DNA from: DASPHG01 sp035629775
GTDB lineage: Bacteria; Actinomycetota; Thermoleophilia; Solirubrobacterales; Thermoleophilaceae
Direction: 5' to 3'
DNA length: 64,000 bases
Assembly: GCA_035629775.1 (NCBI GenBank)
Contig: DASPHG010000055.1
Location: 1 to 64,000 of the forward strand
In this document: in pieces, positions 14,351 to 22,476 of the stretch
Layout: every line of letters begins with the position of its first letter
Position numbering within the stretch: position 1 is the first letter of the stretch
Position numbers and translations under genes: made by a program
Notes under the pieces: model-generated
Databases searched by the model: none
What the model was told of the DNA's origin: nothing
Seen by the model: only the letters and a program-made list of their open reading frames with translations

Positions 14351-14405
14351 TCGGCTTCCCAAGCCGAAGGTCGCGGGTTCGAAGCCCGTCGTCCGCTTTC
14401 GCAGG
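14351..14405 (+). repeat. Right attachment site (attR), 55-bp direct repeat with partial tRNA-Gly
   Basis: An exact copy of 3068-3122. It holds only the 3' two thirds of the tRNA (anticodon arm onwards), so it is not a functional tRNA gene and should not be annotated as one. It ends 5 bases from the stop codon of the convergent chromosomal gene at 14411, marking the right border of the element. Confidence 0.95.
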
Positions 14406-14410
14406 GTGCG

Positions 14411-17400
14411 CTACTCGGGACGCGCCACGTTGCCGCCCTGGTAGCGAAGCTCGATCTTGCCCTTCGAGCTCCAGCTCGCCGGATACTTCCCGTACCCGAG
14501 GCACGGGTCCATCGGCGCTCTCACGTTCCGGTCCAGGCTGTAGATCCCGATCAGGGTCTGGTCCTTCGGCGTGAACTCGAGCTTGTAGCTTTGCTGGGGG
14601 TCGCGCCACGGCCCGGACAGGCAGTCGATCCACTCGTCCGGCTTCAGCTCCGGCTCCGTCTTGGGATGCTGACGCTGACCGGCGAAGAGGGCCCACCAGC
14701 CGTTCGTGAACACCGCCATCGGCCCGTCGAACGGATCGATGATGTGGTCGCACTTCGCGTAGAACTGCTCATGGTTGGTGCCGGGGTAGACCGTCGCCGT
14801 GACCTCGAAGCGCGGCGCTGCCGCCGGGTTGCCGCCGGGGTGGCTGAACGAGATCGCGACGGGGTCGGCACGGAACCACGTTCCGTAGTGCGTCCTCGTC
14901 GGTTTGGGCGTGCAGTTCGGCGCCACCCAGTCGGCTGCGAGGTACTCGGCGCGGGCTTCGTTCCTGAACCCCCATCCGAAGAACCCTGGGCTCGGGTAGA
15001 TGTCCATGTCCACGCGCATGTCGACGAACCAGTCGGCACCGGCTGGGTTGCATCCCTTGCAGAGCGCGTGCCATGACTCGAGCAGGTTCTGCGTCAGCAC
15101 GAACTTGAAGTGCGCGCACTTGACCAGAATCCCTATGTCGAACTCGAAGCCCTTGAAGCCCTCATCGATCTCCTCGGTCGACAGGAACATCAAGGCGGTT
15201 CGCCAGAGGCTGAAGAAGCGGAGGCCGTCGACGGCGGTCGGCTTTGACTGGCAGCGCGTCTGGAGGATCGGCAGAACCTTCACGAGCGCCTTCTTGACGA
15301 GCTCGTGCCCCTCGTCGGATTCGCGTGCGAACTCCTTTTCGAGACCCGCGAGCGCCAGGCTGCGCAGCCAGCTGAAGTACTCCTGAATCGCGATATGCGT
15401 ATACCCAGGGTCGGTCTGGCCCTTCGTCAGAAGCGGCTTGATCCCGAGCTCGTACCAGGTGCGCGCGGCCGGCTCCAGGATCTGATCGACGTCCCGGCGC
15501 AGCTTGCCGTCGCTCTTTCCGAGAACCTGCGCCTGCCGCTCACGTAGCAGGGCCGGGGCAACCGCCTGCTGCGTGGCGGCCTCAGCCCCCGTGGGCACCC
15601 GCCCGGAGGTTCGCGGCTGGACCGGCGGCGGGAATTTTGCGCTCGCAGTGGCCTTCGCCTTCTCGACGGGAACGGACCAGAACCCAGCCCGCTGGGCATC
15701 CGTGCTGGCCGCCACGCCGTAGCCGTCGAGCGCCGGCACGTCGATGCGCAGGTCCTTCGCGTCTCGGGTGAACGGGCGCAGGTGGAAGTCGCGACCGTCG
15801 TCGTGGAAGCCGAACGCCTGCTGTTGCTCGAGGGCGATCGGCGCGGTCGGTTGGATCACGAGCGTGGCGGGACTGGCGAGACCGAGCCCCGGCGGTGACA
15901 TGCGCACGGCGCCCGCGAGCCTGCCGAGCGGGAACGGGGCTACGGACTTCACCGGAGTCAGCTCGACGGCGGTGGGCTCGAGCACCGCGCCCGCCGGGAA
16001 GGAGAGCGTGTAGCGGGTGCCATCATCACCCTTGGTCACGATCGTGCCGCCCTGCGGGCCGATCGAGTGGGTCAGGCCCCCGGTGCCCGCTGCGGCCTTC
16101 ACGTCGAGCGGGTTCGCCGGAGGCAGCACCGCGACGGGGCGCTTCGTCGCCCGGCAGTTGTCCTTCTCGGACGCCTCCTCGACGTCGCCGGGCCCGTCGG
16201 CGCATGCGATCAGGTACCACGTGCCCGGCTTTGCCTTCTTGGGGACCTTGACCTTCGCCGACCCGGTGCTCTCCTCGCCACCGTCGAGTGCGGGAACCTT
16301 GCGCTTGCCGGCCAGCCGCACGTCGCGGCCCGCCCGCTTGTCGGTGGAGAGGAAGTACGCGTTCTTCGAGGGCGGGACCTTCTTCCCGCGCGCCGATACC
16401 CGGTCGGTCACCGGAGTCCTGGTGCCCTTCTGGAGGAGGATCGGCTCCACCACGTCGAGGCGGAGGTTCGGGTCGCCGCGCCGATGACGCGCCTTGGGCT
16501 TCGGCGGCTTGCGGAGGTTCGGCAGGTCCAGCTCGTAGTCCGGCTCGTCGGTACCGGCCGTGAGGCTCGGATCCGGCTTCGCCATCGGTGGGTAGTTCGG
16601 GTAGGTCTCCTCAGTCGGCGGGCCGCCGGCCTGCGTGAGCGTCACGAACGCATTGTTGTCGTCGGGAGTGGGGTCCGGAGGTCCGAAGTGGTCGACGTCG
16701 TTCGAGAACGTGGTCTCGGGGCCGTTGAAGGTCGCGATCACGCGGACGTTCTTCGACGCTCCGGGAGGCAGCGATGCGACCACGCAATTGGTCTGCTGCG
16801 GGCCCTCCTCGCAGGTCACGCCGGCGTCCGCGGAGACGCTCTCGAAGGTGACGCCGTAGACGTAGCTGATGCGCATCTCGACGTCGGGCGCCGTCGCGTT
16901 GCTCGTGGCCTTGTTCGTGGCCTTCGCCGTGAGCGTCAGCTCCTCCCCGGGGACCGGAGCCGATTTGGAGCTTGACACCGCGGCCGCCAGGTCGATCGAC
17001 GGCTCCGCGTAGTGCACCCGCAGGCCCCAGTCGATCGTGCCCAGCTTCTCGCCGGTGTCGTCGGCGGCGTAGAGGGACCAGGTGCCGTTCCCGTCGGTGC
17101 CCTCGAAGATGGACAGGTCGGTGCCGGGGCTAACCGCGGGCGCGGGCGCCACCAGGGACTCGGTCGGGCCCTCGAGGGTGCCGGCGTCGCTGTCCGTCGG
17201 TTTGTACGTCCCGGATTCCGCCTCGCTGTCCGCGGGCAGCGAAGCGGTCGCGGTCGGGGTGAACGTGTACTCCTTGAAGTCCTCGATGTCGACGGAGCCC
17301 ACCAGCCCGCCGACGTCGGACATGAGCATCACCGCCTGACCGCCGGGGCCGACCAGCATCACGTCCACGTCCTTGGGTCGTTCGTGCCGGAAGGAGATGA

Positions 17401-17602
17401 ACTCGACCTCGACGGCGGTCACGGGGCGAGGAATCCCGCTCACCTCGAGCGTGGAGGGGTAGGGGTCTCCGGGGCCGCTCGACCCCGATCCAGGCAGGTC
17501 GATGCGACCCGCGTCGCCACCCTCCCAGGCGCTGTGGGCGATCCCCGGGACGGAGAGCGCGAGCGCCAGAGCGAGCACCACCGCGCGCGCCACCCGTTTC
17601 AT
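14411..17602 (-). CDS. Large secreted multidomain protein (P-domain-like, DUF11/CARDB-like, ZU5-like)
   Basis: A 1063-residue exported protein with a signal peptide at residues 1-25 (MKRVARAVVLALALALSVPG...AHSA). A P-domain-like beta sandwich follows (about 30-205; 'ISFRHERPKDVDVMLVGPGG', 'FEGTDGNGTWSLYAADDTG'), then a DUF11-like repeat (about 210-320), CARDB-like Ig repeats (about 370-520, with paired Cys), a ZU5-like segment 'GGTIVTKGDDGTRYTLSFPA' near 540, and a long C-terminal region of unknown fold with several cysteines. ATG 17602 is chosen for the signal peptide; the frame extends to 17701 with Arg-rich text. It is probably a cell-surface or matrix protein. No protease domain accompanies the P-domain. 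Confidence 0.82.
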   Translation of the reverse strand: MKRVARAVVLALALALSVPGIAHSAWEGGDAGRIDLPGSGSSGPGDPYPSTLEVSGIPRPVTAVEVEFISFRHERPKDVDVMLVGPGGQAVMLMSDVGGLVGSVDIEDFKEYTFTPTATASLPADSEAESGTYKPTDSDAGTLEGPTESLVAPAPAVSPGTDLSIFEGTDGNGTWSLYAADDTGEKLGTIDWGLRVHYAEPSIDLAAAVSSSKSAPVPGEELTLTAKATNKATSNATAPDVEMRISYVYGVTFESVSADAGVTCEEGPQQTNCVVASLPPGASKNVRVIATFNGPETTFSNDVDHFGPPDPTPDDNNAFVTLTQAGGPPTEETYPNYPPMAKPDPSLTAGTDEPDYELDLPNLRKPPKPKARHRRGDPNLRLDVVEPILLQKGTRTPVTDRVSARGKKVPPSKNAYFLSTDKRAGRDVRLAGKRKVPALDGGEESTGSAKVKVPKKAKPGTWYLIACADGPGDVEEASEKDNCRATKRPVAVLPPANPLDVKAAAGTGGLTHSIGPQGGTIVTKGDDGTRYTLSFPAGAVLEPTAVELTPVKSVAPFPLGRLAGAVRMSPPGLGLASPATLVIQPTAPIALEQQQAFGFHDDGRDFHLRPFTRDAKDLRIDVPALDGYGVAASTDAQRAGFWSVPVEKAKATASAKFPPPVQPRTSGRVPTGAEAATQQAVAPALLRERQAQVLGKSDGKLRRDVDQILEPAARTWYELGIKPLLTKGQTDPGYTHIAIQEYFSWLRSLALAGLEKEFARESDEGHELVKKALVKVLPILQTRCQSKPTAVDGLRFFSLWRTALMFLSTEEIDEGFKGFEFDIGILVKCAHFKFVLTQNLLESWHALCKGCNPAGADWFVDMRVDMDIYPSPGFFGWGFRNEARAEYLAADWVAPNCTPKPTRTHYGTWFRADPVAISFSHPGGNPAAAPRFEVTATVYPGTNHEQFYAKCDHIIDPFDGPMAVFTNGWWALFAGQRQHPKTEPELKPDEWIDCLSGPWRDPQQSYKLEFTPKDQTLIGIYSLDRNVRAPMDPCLGYGKYPASWSSKGKIELRYQGGNVARPE

Positions 17603-18011
17603 GGAGCCCAACCCATTGAGGTTTTTGTCGCACGGATGGCGTAGGCCGACAAGCGTTTTGGCGCGTACGCACACACGACGCCCGAGCCGCGGCTGCTGCA
17701 CCTGCGCTAGAACCCGCGGCGCTTCTCATCGCCGGCAACATGTCGGTAGCGGCCAGCGGTCAGGGCGGCCTGATGGTGCGGGTCGATCCCGACGAGACCG
17801 ACGCGCTCGTGACGAAGCCGCATGCCAGGCCATTCGAGATGCGCGGGCGCCCCATGCAGGGTTGGCTACGGGTGGACATCGAGGGCCTGCGGACCAAGCG
17901 CCAGCTCGAAGGGTGGGTCAGACGCGGGATCAAGTACGCGCGCTCTTCCGCCGAAGCGCTGACCCGCCCGCGTTCACAAGATCCTGAAGAACCGTCACTA
18001 CGCTCGCCGCC
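17603..18011. other. 409-bp region between divergent genes, mostly a TfoX remnant
   Basis: Between the divergent secreted-protein gene and the ABC transporter operon. The first ~130 bases should contain the promoter of the minus-strand gene; the remainder is occupied by the TfoX-like remnant (17740-18090). Nothing else is recognisable. Confidence 0.5.
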
Positions 18012-18090
18012 GTGGCGCCCGCTCTGGAGATCGACGGCCTCGCCAAGCGCTATCGCGGCGGGGTCGAGGCACTGGGAGGCGTCAGCCTGA
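17740..18090 (+). pseudogene. Truncated TfoX/Sxy (YjbR-type) domain protein
   Basis: The frame reads 'NMSVAASGQGGLMVRVDPDE', 'KPHARPFEMRGRPMQGWLRV' and 'KRQLEGWVRRGIKYAR', which match the middle and end of TfoX N-terminal-domain proteins (family total about 110 residues). The first ~40 residues of the family, including the FGG motif, are missing: upstream codons read PALEPAALLIAG and then lose similarity. After the domain end (about 17949) the frame runs on in Pro/Ser-rich shadow sequence into the ABC gene, which starts at 18012. No ribosome site precedes ATG 17740. It is best seen as a decayed 5'-truncated gene. Confidence 0.6.
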
Positions 18091-18845
18091 CGGTCGACCG
18101 AGGCCAGCTCGTCGGGCTGCTCGGGCCCAACGGCGCGGGCAAGTCCACGCTGGTGAAGATCTGCTGCGGGCTTGTCCAGCCGACCGAGGGCACCGCAACG
18201 ATCGCCGGGGCGCCGGCCGGCTCGAAGGAGGCCCTCTCCCAGCTCGGGTACCTCGCGGAGCTCTTCCGCTTCCCCGGATGGGCGCGGGCGGATGAGGTTC
18301 TCGAGCTCCACCAGCGACTGACCGGATCCGAGGGAGGCGTCGGCGAGCGCGACGAGCTGCTTCAGCTCGTCGGCCTGGCGGACGCACGCGATCGGCGGGT
18401 CGAGGCGATGTCGAAGGGCATGCAGCAGCGGCTCGGCATCGCGCAGGCGCTCGTCAACAGCCCGCCGTTGCTGCTGCTCGACGAGCCCACGAGCGCGCTG
18501 GATCCCGTCGGGCGCCGCGTGGTGCGCGAGCTGCTGGTCGAGCTGCGTCGCCGGGGCCAGTCGGTGCTTCTGAACTCGCATCTGCTCAGCGAGGTCGAGC
18601 TCGTCTGCGACCACGTGGCGATCGTCGATCACGGGCGCGTCGTGGCCGCGGGCACTCCGGCGGAGCTCACGCGTCCGCGCGGAGTCGAGGTGGAGACGGC
18701 CGATGGCGTCCGCGTCTTCGACGGTGCCGGCCGCGACGACGCGCCGCGGATCGTCGCCGAGCTCGTGGCCGCCGGCGAGCAGGTCTTCGAGGTGCGGCTC
18801 CTGCGTTCGACGCTCGAGGACGTCTACGTGGAGGCGGTCACGTGA
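18012..18845 (+). CDS. ABC transporter ATP-binding protein
   Basis: A 277-residue cytoplasmic ATPase. Walker A is GPNGAGKST at 38-46, the signature motif is the SKGMQQRL variant, Walker B is LLLLDEPTSALDP, and the switch histidine sits in 'LLNSHLLSEVE'. The C-terminal ~70 residues are the short extension typical of exporters of the CcmA/DrrA/NatA type ('RLLRSTLEDVYVEAVT' is the usual ending). GTG start at 18012. It overlaps the following permease gene by four bases, so the two form one ABC-2-type export system. Substrate unknown; antibiotic, lipid or polymer export are all possible. Confidence 0.93.
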   Translation: MAPALEIDGLAKRYRGGVEALGGVSLTVDRGQLVGLLGPNGAGKSTLVKICCGLVQPTEGTATIAGAPAGSKEALSQLGYLAELFRFPGWARADEVLELHQRLTGSEGGVGERDELLQLVGLADARDRRVEAMSKGMQQRLGIAQALVNSPPLLLLDEPTSALDPVGRRVVRELLVELRRRGQSVLLNSHLLSEVELVCDHVAIVDHGRVVAAGTPAELTRPRGVEVETADGVRVFDGAGRDDAPRIVAELVAAGEQVFEVRLLRSTLEDVYVEAVT

Positions 18846-19684
18846 GGATCGTCGCCGCCCACGCGCTGCGGGAGTCACTGCGCCGGCGCGTCTTCGCTGT
18901 CGTCCTCGTCCTGAGCATCGTCTTCCTCGCGCTGTACGCGTGGGGGACCGCCGAGCTCTTCGCGGACGTTGAGAGCTGGGACGACAACGAGTTCGGTGTC
19001 GAGCCCGACGTGCTGGCCGGCGCGACCGTACTGGGCCTGGCGACGTTCGCGATCCTCTTCCTCGGCGCTGTGCTGGCGACGTTCCTGACTCTCCACGCGG
19101 TGCGCGGCGACGCCGATCGCGGCCTGCTCCAGCCGCTCGTCGTCCGGCCGCTCGGCCGCACCGCCTACCTGGGCGGCCGGCTGCTGGCCGCCGCGACGGT
19201 GAGCGCCGCGTACAGCGTGGCGCTATTCGGGGCGTGCGTCGTCGTGACCGGCGTGATCGGATGGTGGCCCGACCGCGTGGTCGAGCCCGCGCTCGGCCTG
19301 GCCGGCGCGGCTGTGGTCATCGCCGCGCTTGCGCTGCTCGGCTCGGTCGTGCTCGGCACGACGGCAAACGGCATCGCGGTGTTCATGGTCTTCGGAGCGG
19401 GGCTGACCGCGGGGCTGCTCGGCCAGATCGGCGAGTCGCTGAACTCGGACACGCTGACCGACATCGGCGAGATCGCGACCTGGGTGCTGCCGTTCGAGGC
19501 GCTCTACCAGGACGGGCTCGCCGGGCTTACCGCCGACGTCACGGGCACGACGTCGCTGGTCGTGAACCTCGGCCCCTTCGGCGGCGCGAACGAGGGCGGC
19601 GCACTGCTGTGGCCGTTCGCCGCCGCCTACGTGGCGGCGACCTTCGCCGCGGCTGCGGGCCTGTTCAAGCGCCGCGACCTCTGA
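18842..19684 (+). CDS. ABC-2-type transporter permease
   Basis: A 280-residue integral membrane protein starting with GTG 18842 (GTGA overlap with the ATPase). About six transmembrane segments are visible (FAVVLVLSIVFLALYAWG near the start; TVLGLATFAILFLGAVLATF; VSAAYSVALFGACVVVTGVI; AAVVIAALALLGSVVLG; IAVFMVFGAGLTAGLLG; LWPFAAAYVAATFAAAAGL). The intracellular loop 'LHAVRGDADRGLLQPLVVRP' after helix 2 is typical of ABC-2 permeases. The stop TGA abuts the stop of the convergent gene with no gap (TGATCA). It pairs with the preceding ATPase; substrate not predictable. Confidence 0.9.
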   Translation: MRIVAAHALRESLRRRVFAVVLVLSIVFLALYAWGTAELFADVESWDDNEFGVEPDVLAGATVLGLATFAILFLGAVLATFLTLHAVRGDADRGLLQPLVVRPLGRTAYLGGRLLAAATVSAAYSVALFGACVVVTGVIGWWPDRVVEPALGLAGAAVVIAALALLGSVVLGTTANGIAVFMVFGAGLTAGLLGQIGESLNSDTLTDIGEIATWVLPFEALYQDGLAGLTADVTGTTSLVVNLGPFGGANEGGALLWPFAAAYVAATFAAAAGLFKRRDL

Positions 19685-20305
19685 TCACTGGAACACCGCG
19701 AAGAAGCCCGCGTTGACCCGCGTGCCATCGTCATGGGTCGCGATGACGCGAGCTTCGCCCACCGCGCAGGGATGAGCTGTGACGTCCGGACCCACGACGG
19801 CGGTCGACAGGAAGACCGGCTCAAACACGTTCGAAGAGTTTGCCACCATGCCGGCCGCGTTGAACGGGAGGTCCTTGAAGCAGTAGACGCCGGGCTGCGC
19901 GGCTGGTTGGTACACGTTTGCCTGGGCCACGTTGCTCGACCGGGACGCGTCCAAGAAGGCATCGCTGTCCACCTCCGCGTACCCGAGTGCGGTTCCGGCG
20001 GGGCCTGTCGCTCCTTTCGGCCCGGTTGCGCCCGCCGGGCCGGCTGGGCCGGTCGGGCCGGTCAACCCACCGGGGAGCACGCTGGCCGGAAATCTCTTCT
20101 GCTTATCCAGGGCGAGTAGCCGGTTCTTCTTCGGCTTCTTCGAAGCGCTGAGGCCGTCAACCTTCCCGGCCTTCTTCGCGAAGTTGGCCTTCTTCGCGAG
20201 CGGCACGATGTCCACGGCAACCGCGACGCCGCCGAGCAGGATGAAGAGGCAGAGAGTCGAGACGACGTTGGCGTACGTCAGGCGTGATCGGAAGCGAGTA
20301 AGCAT
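19685..20305 (-). CDS. Membrane-anchored protein with short collagen-like Gly-X-Y repeat
   Basis: A 206-residue protein with an N-terminal signal anchor (residues about 10-32: YANVVSTLCLFILLGGVAVA). A Lys/Ala-rich spacer (FAKKAGKVDGLSASKKPKKN) and a collagen-like run of about eight Gly-X-Y triplets (GPTGPAGPAGATGPKGATG, residues 83-104) precede a beta-rich C-terminal head with two Cys (YCFKDLPF, AHPCAVGEA) that may form a disulfide. Surface proteins with this plan are frequent in Solirubrobacterales-like genomes. ATG 20305 lies 28 bases inside the end of the patatin gene, so the two are co-transcribed. Function: probably surface display; ligand unknown. Confidence 0.8.
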   Translation of the reverse strand: MLTRFRSRLTYANVVSTLCLFILLGGVAVAVDIVPLAKKANFAKKAGKVDGLSASKKPKKNRLLALDKQKRFPASVLPGGLTGPTGPAGPAGATGPKGATGPAGTALGYAEVDSDAFLDASRSSNVAQANVYQPAAQPGVYCFKDLPFNAAGMVANSSNVFEPVFLSTAVVGPDVTAHPCAVGEARVIATHDDGTRVNAGFFAVFQ

Positions 20306-21144
20306 CGACCCACCGTACGGGCCGTCTGGACCGGGCGCAAGCTCTCCGAGCCGTCGAGCACCTCGCAGGCGCGTTCGTAACCGCGCGCGATCAGCTCCCC
20401 CGCGTGGGAGAAGTCGGTGGGCTGGATTCCCGCCGGGCACGGGGCCGGGAGGACCATGAGCTCGGCGGCCTCGCGGAACCGCCGAATGTCGGTCGCGAGC
20501 CGCTGGTGAACGAGGAGGGACATCGCGTGGACCGCCATCGCGAGCGCACCGTGTGGCTCGCTTGGAAGCGGACAGGAGGTGCCCGTGGGCAGCACGTAGA
20601 TCCGGTCGCATCCGAGGTCGACGGCGTGGCTGACCGGCGTGTTGTTCGCGACGCCGCCGTCGATCAGCTCGGTGTCGTCCCAGTCCACCGGCGGGAACAC
20701 GCCCGGGATCGCGGTGCTGGCAAGGATCGCATCGAGCGCCGGTCCGGTGGACAGCCGCCGCTCGCGCCCGGTGAAGAGGTCCACCGCGATCAGGTGTAGC
20801 TCGATCGGCGAGTCTTCCAGCCGTTCGAACTGCAAGCGGTCGGACACGAGTCGCCGAAGGGCCGCGCTTCGCACCACGTAGTTGCGGCCGGCCACGCCGA
20901 GCACCGCGGTGACCGGGTTGAAGGGGAAGACCTCGGCCCGCCGTACCCCGCGCCACACGTCCGCGAGCGCGTCGGCCGTCTCTCGCGTCGGCGGCCGCGA
21001 AGCCACGTACGCCCCGTTGATTGCGCCCACCGAGGTGCCGACGATGACGTCGGGCGCGATCCCGCGCTCGAACAGCGCCTGCAGCATGCCGGCCTGGATC
21101 GAGCCGAGGCTCGCTCCGCCGGACATGACGAACCCGACCTTCAC
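20278..21144 (-). CDS. Patatin-like phospholipase
   Basis: A 288-residue serine hydrolase of the patatin/RssA family that cleaves acyl esters of lipids. The Gly-rich oxyanion loop is 'MSGGASLGSIQAG' (about 7-19), the nucleophile elbow is G-T-S-V-G with Ser38, and the dyad aspartate is Asp162 in 'LIDGGVANNTPV'. Start is GTG at 21142-21144, overlapping the folE stop by four bases; a longer Arg-rich frame reaching 21480 is antisense shadow of folE. The length is normal for bacterial members. No signal peptide is seen, so it is cytoplasmic or membrane-associated. Co-transcription with folE looks incidental. Confidence 0.92.
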   Translation of the reverse strand: MKVGFVMSGGASLGSIQAGMLQALFERGIAPDVIVGTSVGAINGAYVASRPPTRETADALADVWRGVRRAEVFPFNPVTAVLGVAGRNYVVRSAALRRLVSDRLQFERLEDSPIELHLIAVDLFTGRERRLSTGPALDAILASTAIPGVFPPVDWDDTELIDGGVANNTPVSHAVDLGCDRIYVLPTGTSCPLPSEPHGALAMAVHAMSLLVHQRLATDIRRFREAAELMVLPAPCPAGIQPTDFSHAGELIARGYERACEVLDGSESLRPVQTARTVGRCLLASDHA

Positions 21145-21782
21145 GGCCGCCCGGTGGCGAGCGCGAGGAACTCCTGGCGTGTGCGCTGGTCGTCGCGGAC
21201 GATCCCGCGGAGCGCGGACGTCACCGTCGTCGACCCCGGCTTCTGCACGCCGCGGAGCGACATGCACATGTGCTCGGCCTCGAGCACGACGCCGACGCCT
21301 TTCGGCGCGAGCTCGCGCTCGAGCCAGTCGGCGACCTGGCACGTGAGCCGCTCCTGCACCTGGAGCGAGCGCGCGAAGTAATCGACGACGCGCGCGAGCT
21401 TCGAGAGCCCGAGCACGCGCTCTCCCGGCAGGTACGCGACGTGCGCAGTCCCGACGAAGGGCAGCAGGTGGTGCTCGCACAGCGAGTGGAACGGGATTCC
21501 GCGCGCGACCACGAGCTCGTCGTAGCCGCCGTCGTTCGGGAAGGTCGTCGCGTTGAATGGGGCCGGGGTCAGCAGCTCCCTGTACATGGCGGCCATCCGC
21601 GTCGGCGTCTCGGCGAGGCTCTCGTCGCCGAGGTCGGCGCCGAGCGCGCGCAGGAAGTCCGCTGCCGCCGCCTCGGCGGGGTCGCGGACGGGGAAGGGTG
21701 CCGGCACAAGCTTCGGCCCGTGCCCGTTGGTGGAGATTGCGATTGGAGTGGTCACGGCCGTTTTGCGCTCGCGCGCGGGCAT
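21141..21782 (-). CDS. folE: GTP cyclohydrolase I
   Basis: A 213-residue enzyme converting GTP to 7,8-dihydroneopterin triphosphate, the first step of tetrahydrofolate (and pterin) synthesis. The zinc ligands are visible as Cys102 and His105 (SLCEHHLLPF) and Cys173 (EHMCMSLRGV), with the 'RGVQKPGSTTVTSALRG' signature region following. The C-terminus (RQEFLALATGRP) is normal. The N-terminal ~30 residues are poorly conserved, so the start is uncertain: ATG 21782 is given, but GTG 21755 (VTTPIAIST) is possible. Downstream it overlaps the patatin gene by four bases. Confidence 0.96.
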   Translation of the reverse strand: MPARERKTAVTTPIAISTNGHGPKLVPAPFPVRDPAEAAAADFLRALGADLGDESLAETPTRMAAMYRELLTPAPFNATTFPNDGGYDELVVARGIPFHSLCEHHLLPFVGTAHVAYLPGERVLGLSKLARVVDYFARSLQVQERLTCQVADWLERELAPKGVGVVLEAEHMCMSLRGVQKPGSTTVTSALRGIVRDDQRTRQEFLALATGRP

Positions 21783-21878
21783 TCCTTACGCCACTGGCGC
21801 TCGGCCCGGACGTAAGTTCCTGCCGCCCGGCGGCGCGAAGGGGAAAGCAACGAAAACGGTCTCCAAAGGAGGAGCACC

Positions 21879-22406
21879 ATGAGCAATGCCCTAGCGGCCG
21901 TATTCCGGCCGATTCCCATCCCGAAGCCGCATGTGCTGCGTAGCGATCCCGCCGCGCAGGCGTTCATGCTGCTGCGGATCACCTTCGTGGTCGCGCCGAT
22001 CCTGTTCGGGATCGACAAGTTCGCCGAGGTGCTGATCAGCGACTGGCCGAAGTACCTGGCGCCGGAGTTCAACGACATCCTCCCGGGCGACGCCCAGGAC
22101 GCCATGTACATCGTCGGCGTCGTCGAGATCGCCGCCGGGCTCGTCGTCGCGGTCGTTCCGCGCTTCGGGGGTTTCCTCGTGGCCGGGTGGCTCGCGGGGA
22201 TCATCACGAGCCTGCTGATCGTCGGCGGCTACGCGGACATCGCGCTGCGTGACTTCGGCCTCATGCTCGGCGCCCTGACGCTCGCCCGCCTCTCGATGGC
22301 GTTCGGGCCGGACGGGGAGCGGGTCGTGCAGACGCACGACGTCTCCTCGAATGGGCACGCGTCGGCCTCGCGCGAGAAGGCAAAGGTCCTCGCCGGACAC
22401 CGCTGA
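21879..22406 (+). CDS. DoxX-like integral membrane protein
   Basis: A 175-residue protein with four hydrophobic helices (FMLLRITFVVAPILFGIDKF; AMYIVGVVEIAAGLVVAVVP; FLVAGWLAGIITSLLIVGGY; FGLMLGALTLARLSMAF), the first containing the 'R-x2-F...GIDKF' pattern of DoxX/SURF4-like proteins. The C-terminal tail is hydrophilic. An almost ideal Shine-Dalgarno (aaaggagg) lies before ATG 21879, suggesting strong translation. The gene ends in a 13-bp-stem hairpin. DoxX proteins are linked to thiol or redox homeostasis in the envelope in some actinobacteria; no such role can be read here. Confidence 0.8.
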   Translation: MSNALAAVFRPIPIPKPHVLRSDPAAQAFMLLRITFVVAPILFGIDKFAEVLISDWPKYLAPEFNDILPGDAQDAMYIVGVVEIAAGLVVAVVPRFGGFLVAGWLAGIITSLLIVGGYADIALRDFGLMLGALTLARLSMAFGPDGERVVQTHDVSSNGHASASREKAKVLAGHR

Positions 22407-22429
22407 CGTCCAGACAGCCCGCGAGTGCG

Positions 22430-22457
22430 CGAACGGCCGGCTTCAGCCGGCCGTTCG
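22430..22457 (+). terminator. Bidirectional hairpin terminator candidate
   Basis: Perfect 13-base arms CGAACGGCCGGCT (22430-22442) and AGCCGGCCGTTCG (22445-22457) enclose a TC loop. It lies in the gap between the convergent DoxX-like and anti-sigma genes, so it can serve both. There is only a weak T-rich stretch afterwards. Confidence 0.75.
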
Positions 22458-22476
22458 TCGTTCTGCGGCGGGAGCC

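Larger units (their letters stand above)
3068..14405 (+). mobile_element. 11.3-kb integrative element / putative phage satellite in tRNA-Gly
   Basis: The element lies between two perfect 55-bp tRNA-Gly repeats and encodes a complete tyrosine recombinase as its last gene, 42 bases from the right repeat. About 18 plus-strand ORFs are packed head to tail, mostly with 1- to 20-base overlaps. Recognisable parts are a winged-helix protein, an excisionase/AlpA-like DNA-binding protein, a ribbon-helix-helix protein, zinc-finger proteins and a tail-like protein with Asp-boxes and a carbohydrate-binding module. No portal, major capsid, large terminase, protease, tape measure or lysin was found. The intact overlapping frames argue against simple decay. 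Alternatives: a reduced prophage, or a satellite that uses a helper phage. Confidence 0.88.

Noticed and set aside
14351..14397. Second tRNA-Gly-like sequence
   Set aside because: Only the 3' two thirds is present; the acceptor 5' strand and D arm are missing, so it is an attachment-site duplicate and not a tRNA gene.
19685..20956. 423-codon minus-strand frame reading into the patatin gene
   Set aside because: Only the last 206 codons have the signal anchor and collagen-like repeat; the N-terminal half is patatin shadow sequence.
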